A DNA stretch of 9,841 nucleotides, from positions 1-9,841 of the forward strand of contig CAKKQL010000025.1 of the NCBI GenBank assembly GCA_919902095.1. The letters are read 5' to 3'. The notes beneath the pieces are model-generated. The model was not told the DNA's origin. It searched no databases and worked only from the letters and a program-made list of their open reading frames with translations. Below, in pieces: positions 1 through 8,436 of the stretch. This stretch comes from Acidiferrobacterales bacterium (lineage in GTDB: Bacteria; Pseudomonadota; Gammaproteobacteria; Acidiferrobacterales; Sulfurifustaceae). Made by a program: the position numbers and the translations under genes. Numbering within the stretch: the stretch's first letter is position 1; the number at the start of each line of letters is the position of its first letter.

Positions 1-930
1 GGAAACGGTCGCGGAGGTCGTGGCCCGGGTCGAGGTGGTCGGGCCCAACAGCCGGTCCTGGAAGCTGCGCACGGATTGCGGCCGGTCGCGCGCATAGACC
101 TGCAGCGCCCAGTCGATGCTCTCGAGCAGCAGCGGCGAATAATGGTCCTTGCCGACGATGATCGCGGGCGTGAGCGGGTCCACCTGGTAGCGCAACACGG
201 CCTGATAGCGTTCGAGGGCGTTGATCGGCCGTTTGCCGCTGATGCAGCGGTACATCGACGCCCCCAACGCATAGACATCCGTCCACGGTCCTTGTTTGCC
301 CTTGTCGGGATACTGCTCGATCGGGGCGTAGCCGTGGGTCACCAGGAACTTGTCCGGCATGGTCTGACTGATGGCCTGGCGCGTAGAACCGAAGTCGATG
401 AGCATCGGGCTGCCGTCGCGGCGCAGATAGATGTTCTCGGGTTTAATGTCGAGATGCAGCATGTCCGCCTGGTGCACCGCGTGCACGCCGTTCAGGATCG
501 GCAGGAATATGCGCATCAGGGCGGACTCGGGGAGCTTCGGGCCGTGCTGGCGCAGGTGGTCGGCGAGGCTCCCGCCCTGCGAGTACTCCATCACCATGTA
601 GGCCGTGCCGTTGGCCTCGAGATAACGCAGCACCCGCACGATGTTCGGGTGCTTGAAATGCGCCAGCGCGCGCGCCTCACGAATGAAGTTCTTGAGGCCC
701 AGGTGATAGTCGCGTGTGGCTTTTTGGGTCGGCTTGGCAACGACCGCGGCCAGGTCCTGGCGCATGGCCAGCTCGGCGGGAAAATACTCCTTGATGGCCA
801 CGCGCGTATCGAGGTTCCGGTCGCGCGCGAGATAGGTGATGCCGAAACCACCGTGTCCCAACATCGACTCGAGAGTGTATTCCTCGAGTTCGAAGTCATG
901 CGGCAGGGCATCTTTGTGAAAACCGCCCAT
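1..930 (-). CDS. Serine/threonine protein kinase, N-terminal kinase domain (partial; 3' end beyond window)
   Basis: This is a Hanks-type kinase that would transfer ATP phosphate to Ser/Thr on unknown partners. The first 310 codons are visible and stay open to the window edge. The kinase domain spans about residues 16-295: glycine-rich loop GHGGFG (25-30), ATP-binding Lys47 in VAIKEY, probable helix-C Glu85, catalytic loop HLDIKPEN (159-166), DFG (179-181), and an activation segment ending in GYAPIEQY (200-207). The catalytic loop has Leu where most kinases have Arg, making it a non-RD kinase, while the Asp, Lys and Asn needed for catalysis remain. No signal peptide or membrane segment is visible in this part, and a Thr/Ser-rich linker begins near residue 297. 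The chosen ATG follows tandem AGGGA ribosome-binding-like sites. It lies 60 bp after der and has its own promoter-like sequence. The missing C-terminus could hold a membrane anchor or sensor domain, so substrate and role cannot be stated. Confidence 0.9.
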   Translation of the reverse strand, partial: MGGFHKDALPHDFELEEYTLESMLGHGGFGITYLARDRNLDTRVAIKEYFPAELAMRQDLAAVVAKPTQKATRDYHLGLKNFIREARALAHFKHPNIVRVLRYLEANGTAYMVMEYSQGGSLADHLRQHGPKLPESALMRIFLPILNGVHAVHQADMLHLDIKPENIYLRRDGSPMLIDFGSTRQAISQTMPDKFLVTHGYAPIEQYPDKGKQGPWTDVYALGASMYRCISGKRPINALERYQAVLRYQVDPLTPAIIVGKDHYSPLLLESIDWALQVYARDRPQSVRSFQDRLLGPTTSTRATTSATVS

Positions 931-933
931 GTT

Positions 934-945
934 TCCCTGTTCCCT
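934..945 (-). promoter_or_regulatory. Tandem ribosome-binding-like AGGGA sites for the kinase gene
   Basis: Two copies of AGGGAAC occur back to back upstream of the kinase ATG (AGGGA at 941-945 and 934-938). The outer copy has the more usual spacing to the ATG at 928-930, while the inner one is very close. They support this ATG as the start. No other start with a Shine-Dalgarno-like site was seen in this frame in the spacer. Confidence 0.5.
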
Positions 946-962
946 GGTAATTCTGGTGTTAT

Positions 963-973
963 CTAACCGTTAG
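963..973. repeat. Short inverted repeat CTAAC-C-GTTAG downstream of the kinase -10 box
   Basis: A perfect 5-bp inverted repeat with one central base lies just downstream of the candidate -10 hexamer (976-981) on the kinase strand, about where transcription would start. That is a usual place for a repressor operator. It is short enough to be chance, and no second copy was seen nearby. Confidence 0.3.
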
Positions 974-975
974 TC

Positions 976-1003
976 ATTATATTCAACAAATTATGCATGT
1001 TGA
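976..1003 (-). promoter_or_regulatory. Candidate sigma70-type promoter for the kinase gene
   Basis: Read on the minus strand, a perfect TATAAT (976-981) is preceded by a 16-bp spacer and TCAACA (998-1003), which matches four of six bases of the -35 consensus. The block from about 931 to 1020 is clearly richer in A+T than the coding DNA around it. The -35 element and part of the spacer overlap the last codons of der. The predicted leader is about 35-40 nt. I see no GC hairpin plus T-run between der and the kinase, so read-through from the operon also seems possible. Confidence 0.55.
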
Positions 1004-2421
1004 TTAACTTTCTTTCTTCGTATTTTTCTCTGCTGCGAGGCGGATGGGCGCGGCTTTCGCCGCTTTCCTTCGGGCCTGCCTTTATAAGGGTTGGCTTCCT
1101 GCCGGCACTCGACCAGCACCGGGGTCCCGACCAGCTTGAACGCCTCGCGAAAGGCCTTGGCCAGGTAACGCCGGTAAGTCGCGGACAGCGCCGAGACCTG
1201 GTTGCCGTGGATAATGATCCGCGGCGGGTTCTTGCCGCCCTGATGCGCATATTTCAGCCGGATACGCCGTCCCCGAACCATGGGCGGTGGATTGGCCTGG
1301 ATGGCCGCCGCCAATGCCCGATTGAGCTTCGGCGTGCTCAGGGCGCGGTGGGCCGATTCGAAGGCGGCATCGATCGAGCGGAACAACTCCCCCACCCCCT
1401 TCCCGGTCAGCGCCGAAATGAAGTGGATGCGGGCAAAATCCAGGAACCCGAGCTTGCGGTCCAGCTCCCAGCGGAATCGTTCGCGCTGTTCGGTTTCGAG
1501 CAAATCCCATTTGTTGACCGCCACCACCATGGCACGCCCCTGCTCCAGGGCGTAGCCGGCGAGGCCGGCATCCTGATCGGCGACGCCGGCATGCGCATCG
1601 AGCACCATGATCACCACGTTGGCCTCGTCGATCGCCTGCAGGGTCTTTACCACCGAGAATTTTTCCAGCACGTCGTCAATTCGTGCCCGCCGGCGCACGC
1701 CGGCGGTGTCGATCAGCACATAGGAAGCACCGTGCCGCTCGAGCGGGACGTGGATGCTGTCGCGCGTGGTGCCGGGCTGGTCGCCGACGATGACGCGCGA
1801 CTCGCCCAAGAGTGCATTGACGAGCGTGGATTTGCCGGCATTGGGCCGGCCGATGACGGCGATATGCGGGATTTTAGCCTGCTCGCCGGATAACGGCGGT
1901 GCCTCGGCCAGCGGAACTCGAGCGAGGGCGCGCTCCAGCATCTGTTCCACGCCATCGCCGTGCGAGGCCGAAACGGCGCTGGGCTCACCCAGTCCGAGAG
2001 CGTGAAATTCAGCGCCAGCGACAGCCGGATCGATGCCCTCGGCCTTGTTGACCGCCAGCACGATGGGTTTTCCCAGACGCCGCAAGTCGGCCGCCAAGAC
2101 GCGGTCACCGGTCTGCACGCCGTCGCGGGCATCGACAAGGAAAATGATGGCGTCCGCTTCGGCCAGCGCCTGACGCGTCTGCGCCAACACGCTGTCGGAA
2201 AGATTCCTGCCGCCGGTTTGCGTGCCGGTCAATTCCTCGACCACGCCGCCGGTATCGACCACGAGATAGGGGCGATCGCCGACACGACCATCGCCATACT
2301 GGCGGTCGCGTGTGAGCCCGGGAATGTCGGCGACCAGCGCCGTGCGGCTGCGCGTAAGCCGGTTAAACAGCGTGGACTTGCCGACGTTGGGGCGGCCGAC
2401 GATGGTAATGACGGGTTTCAT
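991..2421 (-). CDS. der: Ribosome-associated double-domain GTPase Der (EngA)
   Basis: Der is an essential GTPase of 50S ribosomal subunit maturation. The 476-residue length matches the family (E. coli about 490). Two tandem GTPase domains are clear. The first has GRPNVGKS (9-16), PGLTRD (34-39), DTGG (56-59) and NKAE (125-128). The second has GRPNAGKS (191-198), DTAG (238-241) and NKWD (303-306). A KH-like domain follows, from roughly residue 355 to 440, and then a strongly basic tail. The G4 motif of the first domain is NKAE, with Glu where NKxD is standard. I believe this conservative change is seen in other Der proteins, but I could not check it. The ATG has only a weak GGAT site upstream. 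The gene follows bamB by 60 bp in the same operon and is its last member before the kinase. Confidence 0.97.
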   Translation of the reverse strand: MKPVITIVGRPNVGKSTLFNRLTRSRTALVADIPGLTRDRQYGDGRVGDRPYLVVDTGGVVEELTGTQTGGRNLSDSVLAQTRQALAEADAIIFLVDARDGVQTGDRVLAADLRRLGKPIVLAVNKAEGIDPAVAGAEFHALGLGEPSAVSASHGDGVEQMLERALARVPLAEAPPLSGEQAKIPHIAVIGRPNAGKSTLVNALLGESRVIVGDQPGTTRDSIHVPLERHGASYVLIDTAGVRRRARIDDVLEKFSVVKTLQAIDEANVVIMVLDAHAGVADQDAGLAGYALEQGRAMVVAVNKWDLLETEQRERFRWELDRKLGFLDFARIHFISALTGKGVGELFRSIDAAFESAHRALSTPKLNRALAAAIQANPPPMVRGRRIRLKYAHQGGKNPPRIIIHGNQVSALSATYRRYLAKAFREAFKLVGTPVLVECRQEANPYKGRPEGKRRKPRPSASQQRKIRRKKVNQHA

Positions 2422-2481
2422 CGGTTATCCGACCCGGCGCGCGGGCAGCCCGGAAGCTCCCGGCGCCAAAGGAAAAACAGG

Positions 2482-3627
2482 TTATCGGCTACGCACGGCG
2501 AGCGCCGCAAGGCTGCCGCCCTGATTCATGACATACAGCGTCTGCGCGCCGGGCAACGCGCGCGCCGTGACCGCGTCACTGCCAACGCGGTAACGCGCCA
2601 CGAAACGACCATCCTCGGCGGACAGCCAGTGCAGATACCCCTGATAGTCGCCCACGACCACGTAGCCGTCGATGTAGGTGGGCGCGCTCAGGCCGCGTCC
2701 ATGGAGCTTGTCCTGTTTCCAGACGCTCGCGCCGGTGGCCTGGTCGAGCGCCAGCACCTGTCCCTTCGCGTCGCTCAGATAGATGTTGCCGCGGCCGGCA
2801 TCCATGCCGGTGAATGTCGAGGCGTCCCGCGTCCACAGCAGGCGGCCACCGGTACGCATGTCCACGGCCACGATCTTGCCCTGGTAACTCGCGGCATAGA
2901 GCGTGTCGCGCACGATCAGCAACGGCGCGTCCACGTCCACCATGCGCTCGATCTCGTTGCGTCCGCGCGGGTGGCTGACGGTGAACTCCCACACCAGCCG
3001 GCCGTCCTTGATGTTCAGCGCCACGACCTTGCCGCTGGCAAATCCGCTGAGCACGAATTCACCGACAACCACCGGCGCCGACGTGCCGAGCAGGCTCAGC
3101 GCCGGCTCGCTGCGTTCGTACACCCACAGGCGCTTGCCGTCCGCGAGCGCGAGACCGCTGAGCTTGCCATCGACGGTCTGCACCACGACCACGCCGGCCA
3201 GTACCACCGGCGGCGACATCACCGTGCTCGAAACCGTGGCAAACCATGCCTGCTTGCCGTCCTCCTTGTTGAGCGCGATGACCTGCCCTTTCTGCGTACC
3301 GACCACGACCAGCCCGTCGCCCACGCCGGTGGCGCCGGTGACGGTGGCATTGAGGTTCGTTTCCCACAGGCGCCGGCCGCCGTCGGTCGAAATCGCACTG
3401 ACGCGCCCGCGCGCATCGGCGGCATAGATCGCATTGCCGTCAAAGTAAGGGACAAGCCGGAGCGGAAGCTTGGCGATCGTGGCGCCCACGCCCGCGGACC
3501 ACAGTTCCTGAATATGTGCCTGCGGCGTGAAATCCGGCAGCGGCGCCGGCGGCTCGCGCACGATCTTGCTGCCGCCACAGGCGGACAGGAACAGGGCCAG
3601 CATCACGGTCAGCGCAGCATGTCTCAT
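2482..3627 (-). CDS. bamB: Outer membrane protein assembly factor BamB (lipoprotein)
   Basis: BamB is the beta-propeller lipoprotein of the BAM complex, which folds beta-barrel proteins into the outer membrane. It has 381 residues against about 390 in E. coli. A lipoprotein signal peptide ends in the lipobox LSAC with Cys17. The mature chain carries repeated PQQ-type propeller blades, each built around a pattern like G-x-V-x-A-L-x-x-x-D-G-x-x-x-W, for example near residues 74-88, 114-128, 153-168, 199-213 and 289-303. The RNEIERMVDVD segment (223-233) resembles the region used by E. coli BamB to contact BamA. Gly18 and Gly19 follow the Cys, with no Asp at +2, as expected for outer-membrane sorting. 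Its ATG overlaps the yfgM stop in ATGA, suggesting translational coupling, and a strong GGAGGAG lies just upstream inside yfgM. Confidence 0.97.
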   Translation of the reverse strand: MRHAALTVMLALFLSACGGSKIVREPPAPLPDFTPQAHIQELWSAGVGATIAKLPLRLVPYFDGNAIYAADARGRVSAISTDGGRRLWETNLNATVTGATGVGDGLVVVGTQKGQVIALNKEDGKQAWFATVSSTVMSPPVVLAGVVVVQTVDGKLSGLALADGKRLWVYERSEPALSLLGTSAPVVVGEFVLSGFASGKVVALNIKDGRLVWEFTVSHPRGRNEIERMVDVDAPLLIVRDTLYAASYQGKIVAVDMRTGGRLLWTRDASTFTGMDAGRGNIYLSDAKGQVLALDQATGASVWKQDKLHGRGLSAPTYIDGYVVVGDYQGYLHWLSAEDGRFVARYRVGSDAVTARALPGAQTLYVMNQGGSLAALAVRSR

Positions 3628-4256
3628 CGGGACTCCTCCGGGCCAAGGTCATCGAGCTTCATGGTAAGCAGGCGCAGATACGCCGCATCGGCGGACGTGC
3701 GGCGGATGGCTTCGCGGTAGGCCGCGCGCGCGCCGTTGGGCTGCCCCTGGACGCGCAACAGATCGCCCTGCAGCTCCTGATATTCAGCGTCGAAGCCGCC
3801 CATGTCCTTCATACCCAACAGCGCCCGCACGGCCTCGGTCTCGCCCGCCTCCAGCTGCAGCCGCGCGAGGCGCAGGCGCGCGGCGTGCACCGCCGGCCCC
3901 CTGGCATTCGCCAGGGTCCACTGCAGGGCCGACCGCGCGGCGGCGCGATCGCCCCTGTCATGATGGATTCGCGCCAGCGTCAATCCGGCCATGCCGGCAT
4001 ACGGTGTGCCGGCGTACTCATTCATCAGCATGTTCGCCTTGCCAATCGCGTCGGCCGGCTCCTGTGTACGCGTGGCCAGCAGTTGTTCGTAGAGTATCGA
4101 CGCCTCGACGCGCTGCTGCTCCTGATGCTGAATCCAATAGCGGTAACCGAACAGCAGCGCGACACCGATGGCCACGCCAGTGATCGCCGAGGTGCCGTTT
4201 TGTTTCCACCAGGCGGCAAGTTTCTCCGCCTGCTCCTGATCCGAATAGTCCGCCAA
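3624..4256 (-). CDS. yfgM: YfgM-type membrane-anchored periplasmic TPR protein (ancillary SecYEG/chaperone factor)
   Basis: YfgM is an inner-membrane protein with a periplasmic TPR domain. In E. coli it associates with PpiD and SecYEG and links the translocon to periplasmic chaperones. The 210 residues match the family length (about 206). A short cytoplasmic N-terminus (MADYSDQEQAEKL) precedes one membrane segment at about residues 22-41, then helical TPR-like repeats (roughly 50-205), for example ARSALQWTLANARGPAVHAA and AYREAIRRTSADAAYLRLL. The start is TTG. The upstream in-frame sequence reaches the TAA of hisS with no ATG, and GGGAGGA sits three bases before it. The gene starts 27 bp after hisS and overlaps bamB by 4 bases. 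The order hisS-yfgM-bamB-der is the same as in E. coli. Confidence 0.92.
   Translation of the reverse strand: MADYSDQEQAEKLAAWWKQNGTSAITGVAIGVALLFGYRYWIQHQEQQRVEASILYEQLLATRTQEPADAIGKANMLMNEYAGTPYAGMAGLTLARIHHDRGDRAAARSALQWTLANARGPAVHAARLRLARLQLEAGETEAVRALLGMKDMGGFDAEYQELQGDLLRVQGQPNGARAAYREAIRRTSADAAYLRLLTMKLDDLGPEESR
3633..3639 (-). promoter_or_regulatory. Strong Shine-Dalgarno for bamB inside the yfgM 3' end
   Basis: GGAGGAG lies within the last codons of yfgM, five bases upstream of the bamB ATG at 3625-3627. It supports this start, which also places the lipobox Cys at a normal distance from the N-terminus. Confidence 0.7.
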
Positions 4257-4259
4257 GCG

Positions 4260-4266
4260 TCCTCCC
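4260..4266 (-). promoter_or_regulatory. Ribosome-binding site supporting the TTG start of yfgM
   Basis: GGGAGGA lies in the 27-bp gap between hisS and yfgM, immediately upstream of the TTG at 4254-4256. It is close to the consensus and helps fix the rare start codon. Confidence 0.65.
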
Positions 4267-4283
4267 GCTTCGTTATTTTCGCA

Positions 4284-5552
<1,269 letters not shown>

Positions 5553-5558
5553 GGGATG

Positions 5559-5563
5559 TCCTC
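5559..5563 (-). promoter_or_regulatory. Ribosome-binding site of hisS overlapping the ispG stop
   Basis: GAGGA shares two bases with the ispG TGA and is six bases from the GTG start of hisS. It decides this start over the internal ATG at codon 11, which would cut into the conserved RGMND motif. Confidence 0.6.
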
Positions 5564-6746
5564 AGCCGGTCTGCTTGATCGGGATGACTTTGGTCGCCGT
5601 CGCCGTGTCGCCCAGCTCGGCGGCTGTTCCCGACGCCGCTCTACCTCCTCCGTCCTTGGAGTCGTCCGACCGGCGACGAACCTCGTCACGGACGACGCGT
5701 TCGAGCTCGTCCACCAGCCGGTCGTTGGGAATCTTGTGATCCGGCTTGCCGTTGATGAACACCAGACTCGGGTTGCCGCCGGCAAGCCCGATGCTGGCTG
5801 CGCGCGCCTCGCCCGGGCCATTGACGCAGCAGCCGATGACCGCCACGTCCAGGGATTCCTTGATATCCTCAAGCCGGGTTTCGAGCGCGTTTACCGTGCC
5901 GATCACGTCGAATTCCTGGCGTGAGCACGACGGACAGGCGATCAGATTGATGCCCTTGGCGCGCAGGCGCAGGGCCTTGAGGATGTCCCAACCGACGCGC
6001 ACCTCCTCCACCGGATCGGCCGCGAGCGACACGCGGATCGTATCGCCGATGCCGTCGGCCAGCAGCATGCCCATGCCGATCGCGGACTTCACGGCGCCGG
6101 CACGGAAACCGCCGGCCTCGGTGATGCCGAGATGCAACGGCTGTTCGATGAGCGCCGCAAGCTTGCGGTAGGCCGCGACCGCCATGAATACGTCCGAGGC
6201 TTTGACGCTGACCTTGAAGTCCTGGAAGCCGAGCTTGTCGAGCAGCTCGATGTGGCGCAAGGCCGACTCCACCAGCGCGTCCGGCGTCGGCTCGCCGTAT
6301 TTCTTCTGCAAGTCCTTCTCGAGCGAGCCGGCGTTGACGCCGATGCGGATGGAAATGCCGCGGTCGCGCGCGGCATCGACCACCGCGCGCACGCGCTCCT
6401 CGCGGCCGATGTTGCCGGGATTGATGCGCAGGCAGTCGGCGCCGAGCTCGGCCACGCGCAGCGCAATCTTGTAATCGTAATGAATATCCGCGACCAGCGG
6501 CACGCCGGCCTGGATTTTTATTTTTCCGAACGCCTCGGCCGCGTCCAGCGTCGGCACCGACACGCGCACGATGTCAGCGCCAGCGTCCGCGAGGCGGCCG
6601 ATCTGGGCCACGGTCGCGGCGACATCCGTGGTCTCGGTGTTGGTCATGCTCTGGACGCTGATGGGCGCGCCGGCGCCGATCGGCACGCGGCCGACCTGGA
6701 TGCGGCGGCTCTGGCGCCGGGTGACCGGAACGTCGCCGAACTTCAT
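5562..6746 (-). CDS. ispG: 4-hydroxy-3-methylbut-2-en-1-yl diphosphate synthase IspG (GcpE)
   Basis: IspG is the [4Fe-4S] enzyme of the MEP pathway that reduces methylerythritol cyclodiphosphate to HMBPP, feeding isoprenoid and undecaprenyl carrier synthesis. I place the start at the ATG at 6744-6746, giving 394 residues. The longer open frame upstream is rodZ read in another frame. The TIM-barrel part holds [12 protein letters not shown] (25-36), [14 protein letters not shown] (83-96), RINPGNIG (107-114) and [10 protein letters not shown] (204-213). The iron-sulfur domain has CPSC (271-274), then GCCVNGPGE with Cys306 and Glu313, matching the three Cys and one Glu cluster ligands of E. coli. 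Cys307 is an extra adjacent cysteine. The last 35 or so residues are a Gly/Ala/Asp-rich tail. The start overlaps the rodZ stop in ATGA, with GGAG six bases upstream. Confidence 0.97.
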   Translation of the reverse strand: MKFGDVPVTRRQSRRIQVGRVPIGAGAPISVQSMTNTETTDVAATVAQIGRLADAGADIVRVSVPTLDAAEAFGKIKIQAGVPLVADIHYDYKIALRVAELGADCLRINPGNIGREERVRAVVDAARDRGISIRIGVNAGSLEKDLQKKYGEPTPDALVESALRHIELLDKLGFQDFKVSVKASDVFMAVAAYRKLAALIEQPLHLGITEAGGFRAGAVKSAIGMGMLLADGIGDTIRVSLAADPVEEVRVGWDILKALRLRAKGINLIACPSCSRQEFDVIGTVNALETRLEDIKESLDVAVIGCCVNGPGEARAASIGLAGGNPSLVFINGKPDHKIPNDRLVDELERVVRDEVRRRSDDSKDGGGRAASGTAAELGDTATATKVIPIKQTG

Positions 6747-7651
6747 GGGCTGCTCCGCTCGCTGCCGTTGCCGAGCGTGAAACGCGCCACCGGGCCGCGC
6801 TGGTAGCGGCCCAAGTCCAGCGGCTGGCCGTTGAATTCCACGCGCACGCCGCTGGCATTGCCGAGATAAATACTGAACGGCGGCGCGCCGCCGAGGCGAA
6901 TGACGCGCCCGGCCGGAACCGTGGTGTAGAGCAAGCGGTTCTGGGCGCCGTCGCGCACGTCGGCCCACGACTCCTGCTGGAAGTGCAACACCAGCGGACG
7001 CGGGCCGGAAGCAACCGCCGCTTCTTTCGGCGCCGACGGGGCCGCGGTCGTCAGCCGCGGGAACTCGCGCACATCCGTATTGGCAGATGGCGCGACCGGG
7101 GCACGCAGGTTGGAGGGCGCGGATGCCGTGTCCTCACGCTGTATCGAAGTAACGTCTTCCTGCGGTATCGGTGCCGCGGCCGGTGGCGCCGCGTCCATGA
7201 CAACGGCCGGCGGCTTGCGTAGCCGCACCGGGCTGTCATCACGACCGTGCCACCAGATCGCGGCCAGCCCGAGAATCAGCCCTGCAACCACCAGCGTCGT
7301 GATCTTGATCACGTGGTGGTCGCTGCTCATCTGCGGCGTCGGCGTGTGCTTGGCGAGATCGACCGGCGCGGCGGCGGCCGGTTGACTGTTGTAGCGTGCG
7401 ATCACCGTCTCCGGCGCGAGCCCGAGTAGCTGGGCGTAACTGCGTAAATAGCCGCGCACATAGGTCGGACCGGGCAGCCGTGCGTAATCGTCCTGCTCGA
7501 TCGCCTGCAGCTGCTTCGGCGCGAGACGCAGCTTCTGCGCCGCTTCCTCAAGCGAGAGCAGCCGGTCCAGGCGTGCCTGATGCAACAGCGACCCGGGGCC
7601 GGGCTCCGGCACCGGAACGGGCGCGGCCACCGCTTCCGTGGACAGGCTCAT
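6743..7651 (-). CDS. rodZ: Cytoskeleton protein RodZ
   Basis: RodZ is the bitopic membrane protein that links MreB filaments to the cell-wall elongation machinery and helps set rod shape. In 302 residues the order is typical. An N-terminal helix-turn-helix domain (about 21-88) contains [12 protein letters not shown] and [20 protein letters not shown] linker follows, then one membrane segment (about 115-134), a Pro/Ala/Thr-rich periplasmic linker (about 140-218), and a C-terminal beta domain of the DUF4115 type (about 219-297) with ESWADVRD and [17 protein letters not shown]. An extra Pro-rich N-terminal stretch ([10 protein letters not shown], 11-20) precedes the HTH. The ATG overlaps the pilF stop in ATGA and has AGGGGA a few bases upstream. 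ispG starts inside its stop codon. The rodZ-ispG pairing is conserved in gammaproteobacteria. Confidence 0.95.
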   Translation of the reverse strand: MSLSTEAVAAPVPVPEPGPGSLLHQARLDRLLSLEEAAQKLRLAPKQLQAIEQDDYARLPGPTYVRGYLRSYAQLLGLAPETVIARYNSQPAAAAPVDLAKHTPTPQMSSDHHVIKITTLVVAGLILGLAAIWWHGRDDSPVRLRKPPAVVMDAAPPAAAPIPQEDVTSIQREDTASAPSNLRAPVAPSANTDVREFPRLTTAAPSAPKEAAVASGPRPLVLHFQQESWADVRDGAQNRLLYTTVPAGRVIRLGGAPPFSIYLGNASGVRVEFNGQPLDLGRYQRGPVARFTLGNGSERSSP

Positions 7652-8436
7652 TTCTTCCCCTTGCCGGTGGCGCGCAGGTATTCCTGCGTCTCCGGTGCGT
7701 CCGGATGCTTGCCCTTGAGGCGCATGGCATAGCTGCTTTCGGCGTTGCGATTGCCGAGGGCACGCTCGATTTTCGCTGCCAGCAGCAGGCTCTCCGGCGT
7801 TTCGGGTCCGTTGCGGAAATAGCGTTCCATGAAACCGCGGGCCGGAAGCGCGCTGCCTGACTCAAGATTCAGTTTCGCCATCTGCAACAGCGCCGGCGCG
7901 AGATCCGGGTTGCGCGCGAGCGCCTGGCGGAAATACCGCTCGGCGACCGTACGGTCGGGTTTTTTCAGCACGCACAAACCGGCGTTCAAGTTGGCGAGCT
8001 CGGGCGTGGGATAGAGCTGATTGGCGATGGCGCGCTCGAACCACGGCAGGGACTCCTCCACGCGCCCGCGGTCACACAGGAACGCGCCATAATTGTGCTG
8101 CACATCGGGATTGATGCTGCCGGCCTTGGACGCCAGCGCGCTGCGGAAATGGCGTTCGGCGGCATCATAATTTCTCAGCCGCCACTGCAGCAGCGCCATG
8201 ACGCTGTTGGCTTGCGGATCGTTGGGCCCCAGCTCAAGCGCCTTGTCGAGTTTTTCCCGTGCTACTTCGAACTGGCCCTGCTGCAGGTAGCCGGCGCCCA
8301 GCTGGGTATTGGTGTCGACCAGCTTCTGATATTTGTTCTGCTCGTATTCCCGTTCCGCCGTCGAGGTGCAGCCGGCGACCAGCAGCAGGCACAGCGCTGC
8401 CAGCCAGATGCTGGGTTTTCCGCCGCACGCGCTCAT
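7648..8436 (-). CDS. pilF: Type IV pilus biogenesis lipoprotein PilF/PilW (secretin pilotin, TPR)
   Basis: PilF (named PilW in some species) is an outer-membrane TPR lipoprotein required for localisation and assembly of the type IV pilus secretin PilQ. The 262 residues are close to the family's roughly 250. A lipoprotein signal peptide ends in LVAGC with Cys23 followed by Thr. The mature chain is a run of TPR units: about 41-74 ([22 protein letters not shown]), 75-108, 111-144 ([23 protein letters not shown]), 145-180 ([20 protein letters not shown]) and 181-215. The gene lies between rlmN and rodZ, the usual place for pilF in Pseudomonas and many other gammaproteobacteria. Its ATG overlaps the rlmN stop and has no good Shine-Dalgarno site, so translation probably depends on coupling to rlmN. 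A general TPR lipoprotein is the alternative, but context favours PilF. Confidence 0.92.
   Translation of the reverse strand: MSACGGKPSIWLAALCLLLVAGCTSTAEREYEQNKYQKLVDTNTQLGAGYLQQGQFEVAREKLDKALELGPNDPQANSVMALLQWRLRNYDAAERHFRSALASKAGSINPDVQHNYGAFLCDRGRVEESLPWFERAIANQLYPTPELANLNAGLCVLKKPDRTVAERYFRQALARNPDLAPALLQMAKLNLESGSALPARGFMERYFRNGPETPESLLLAAKIERALGNRNAESSYAMRLKGKHPDAPETQEYLRATGKGKK

Noticed and set aside
76..966. Plus-strand open frame of 296 codons opposite the kinase gene
   Set aside because: The minus-strand frame shows all the kinase motifs, while this one has the low-information composition of an antisense shadow.
1561..1600. Repeated GCCGGC-rich stretch inside der
   Set aside because: It encodes Ala/Gly/Asp codons of the second GTPase domain in a GC-rich genome and shows no regular unit or spacing.
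2422..2481. Possible terminator or promoter in the 60-bp bamB-der gap
   Set aside because: Only a four-pair CCGG hairpin without a following T-run is visible, and no convincing -10/-35 pair was found. It is best read as an intra-operon spacer.
6747..6968. Upstream extension of the ispG reading frame
   Set aside because: The extra 74 codons overlap the rodZ C-terminal domain in another frame and look nothing like IspG. The ATG at 6744-6746 has a good ribosome-binding site and matches the family start.
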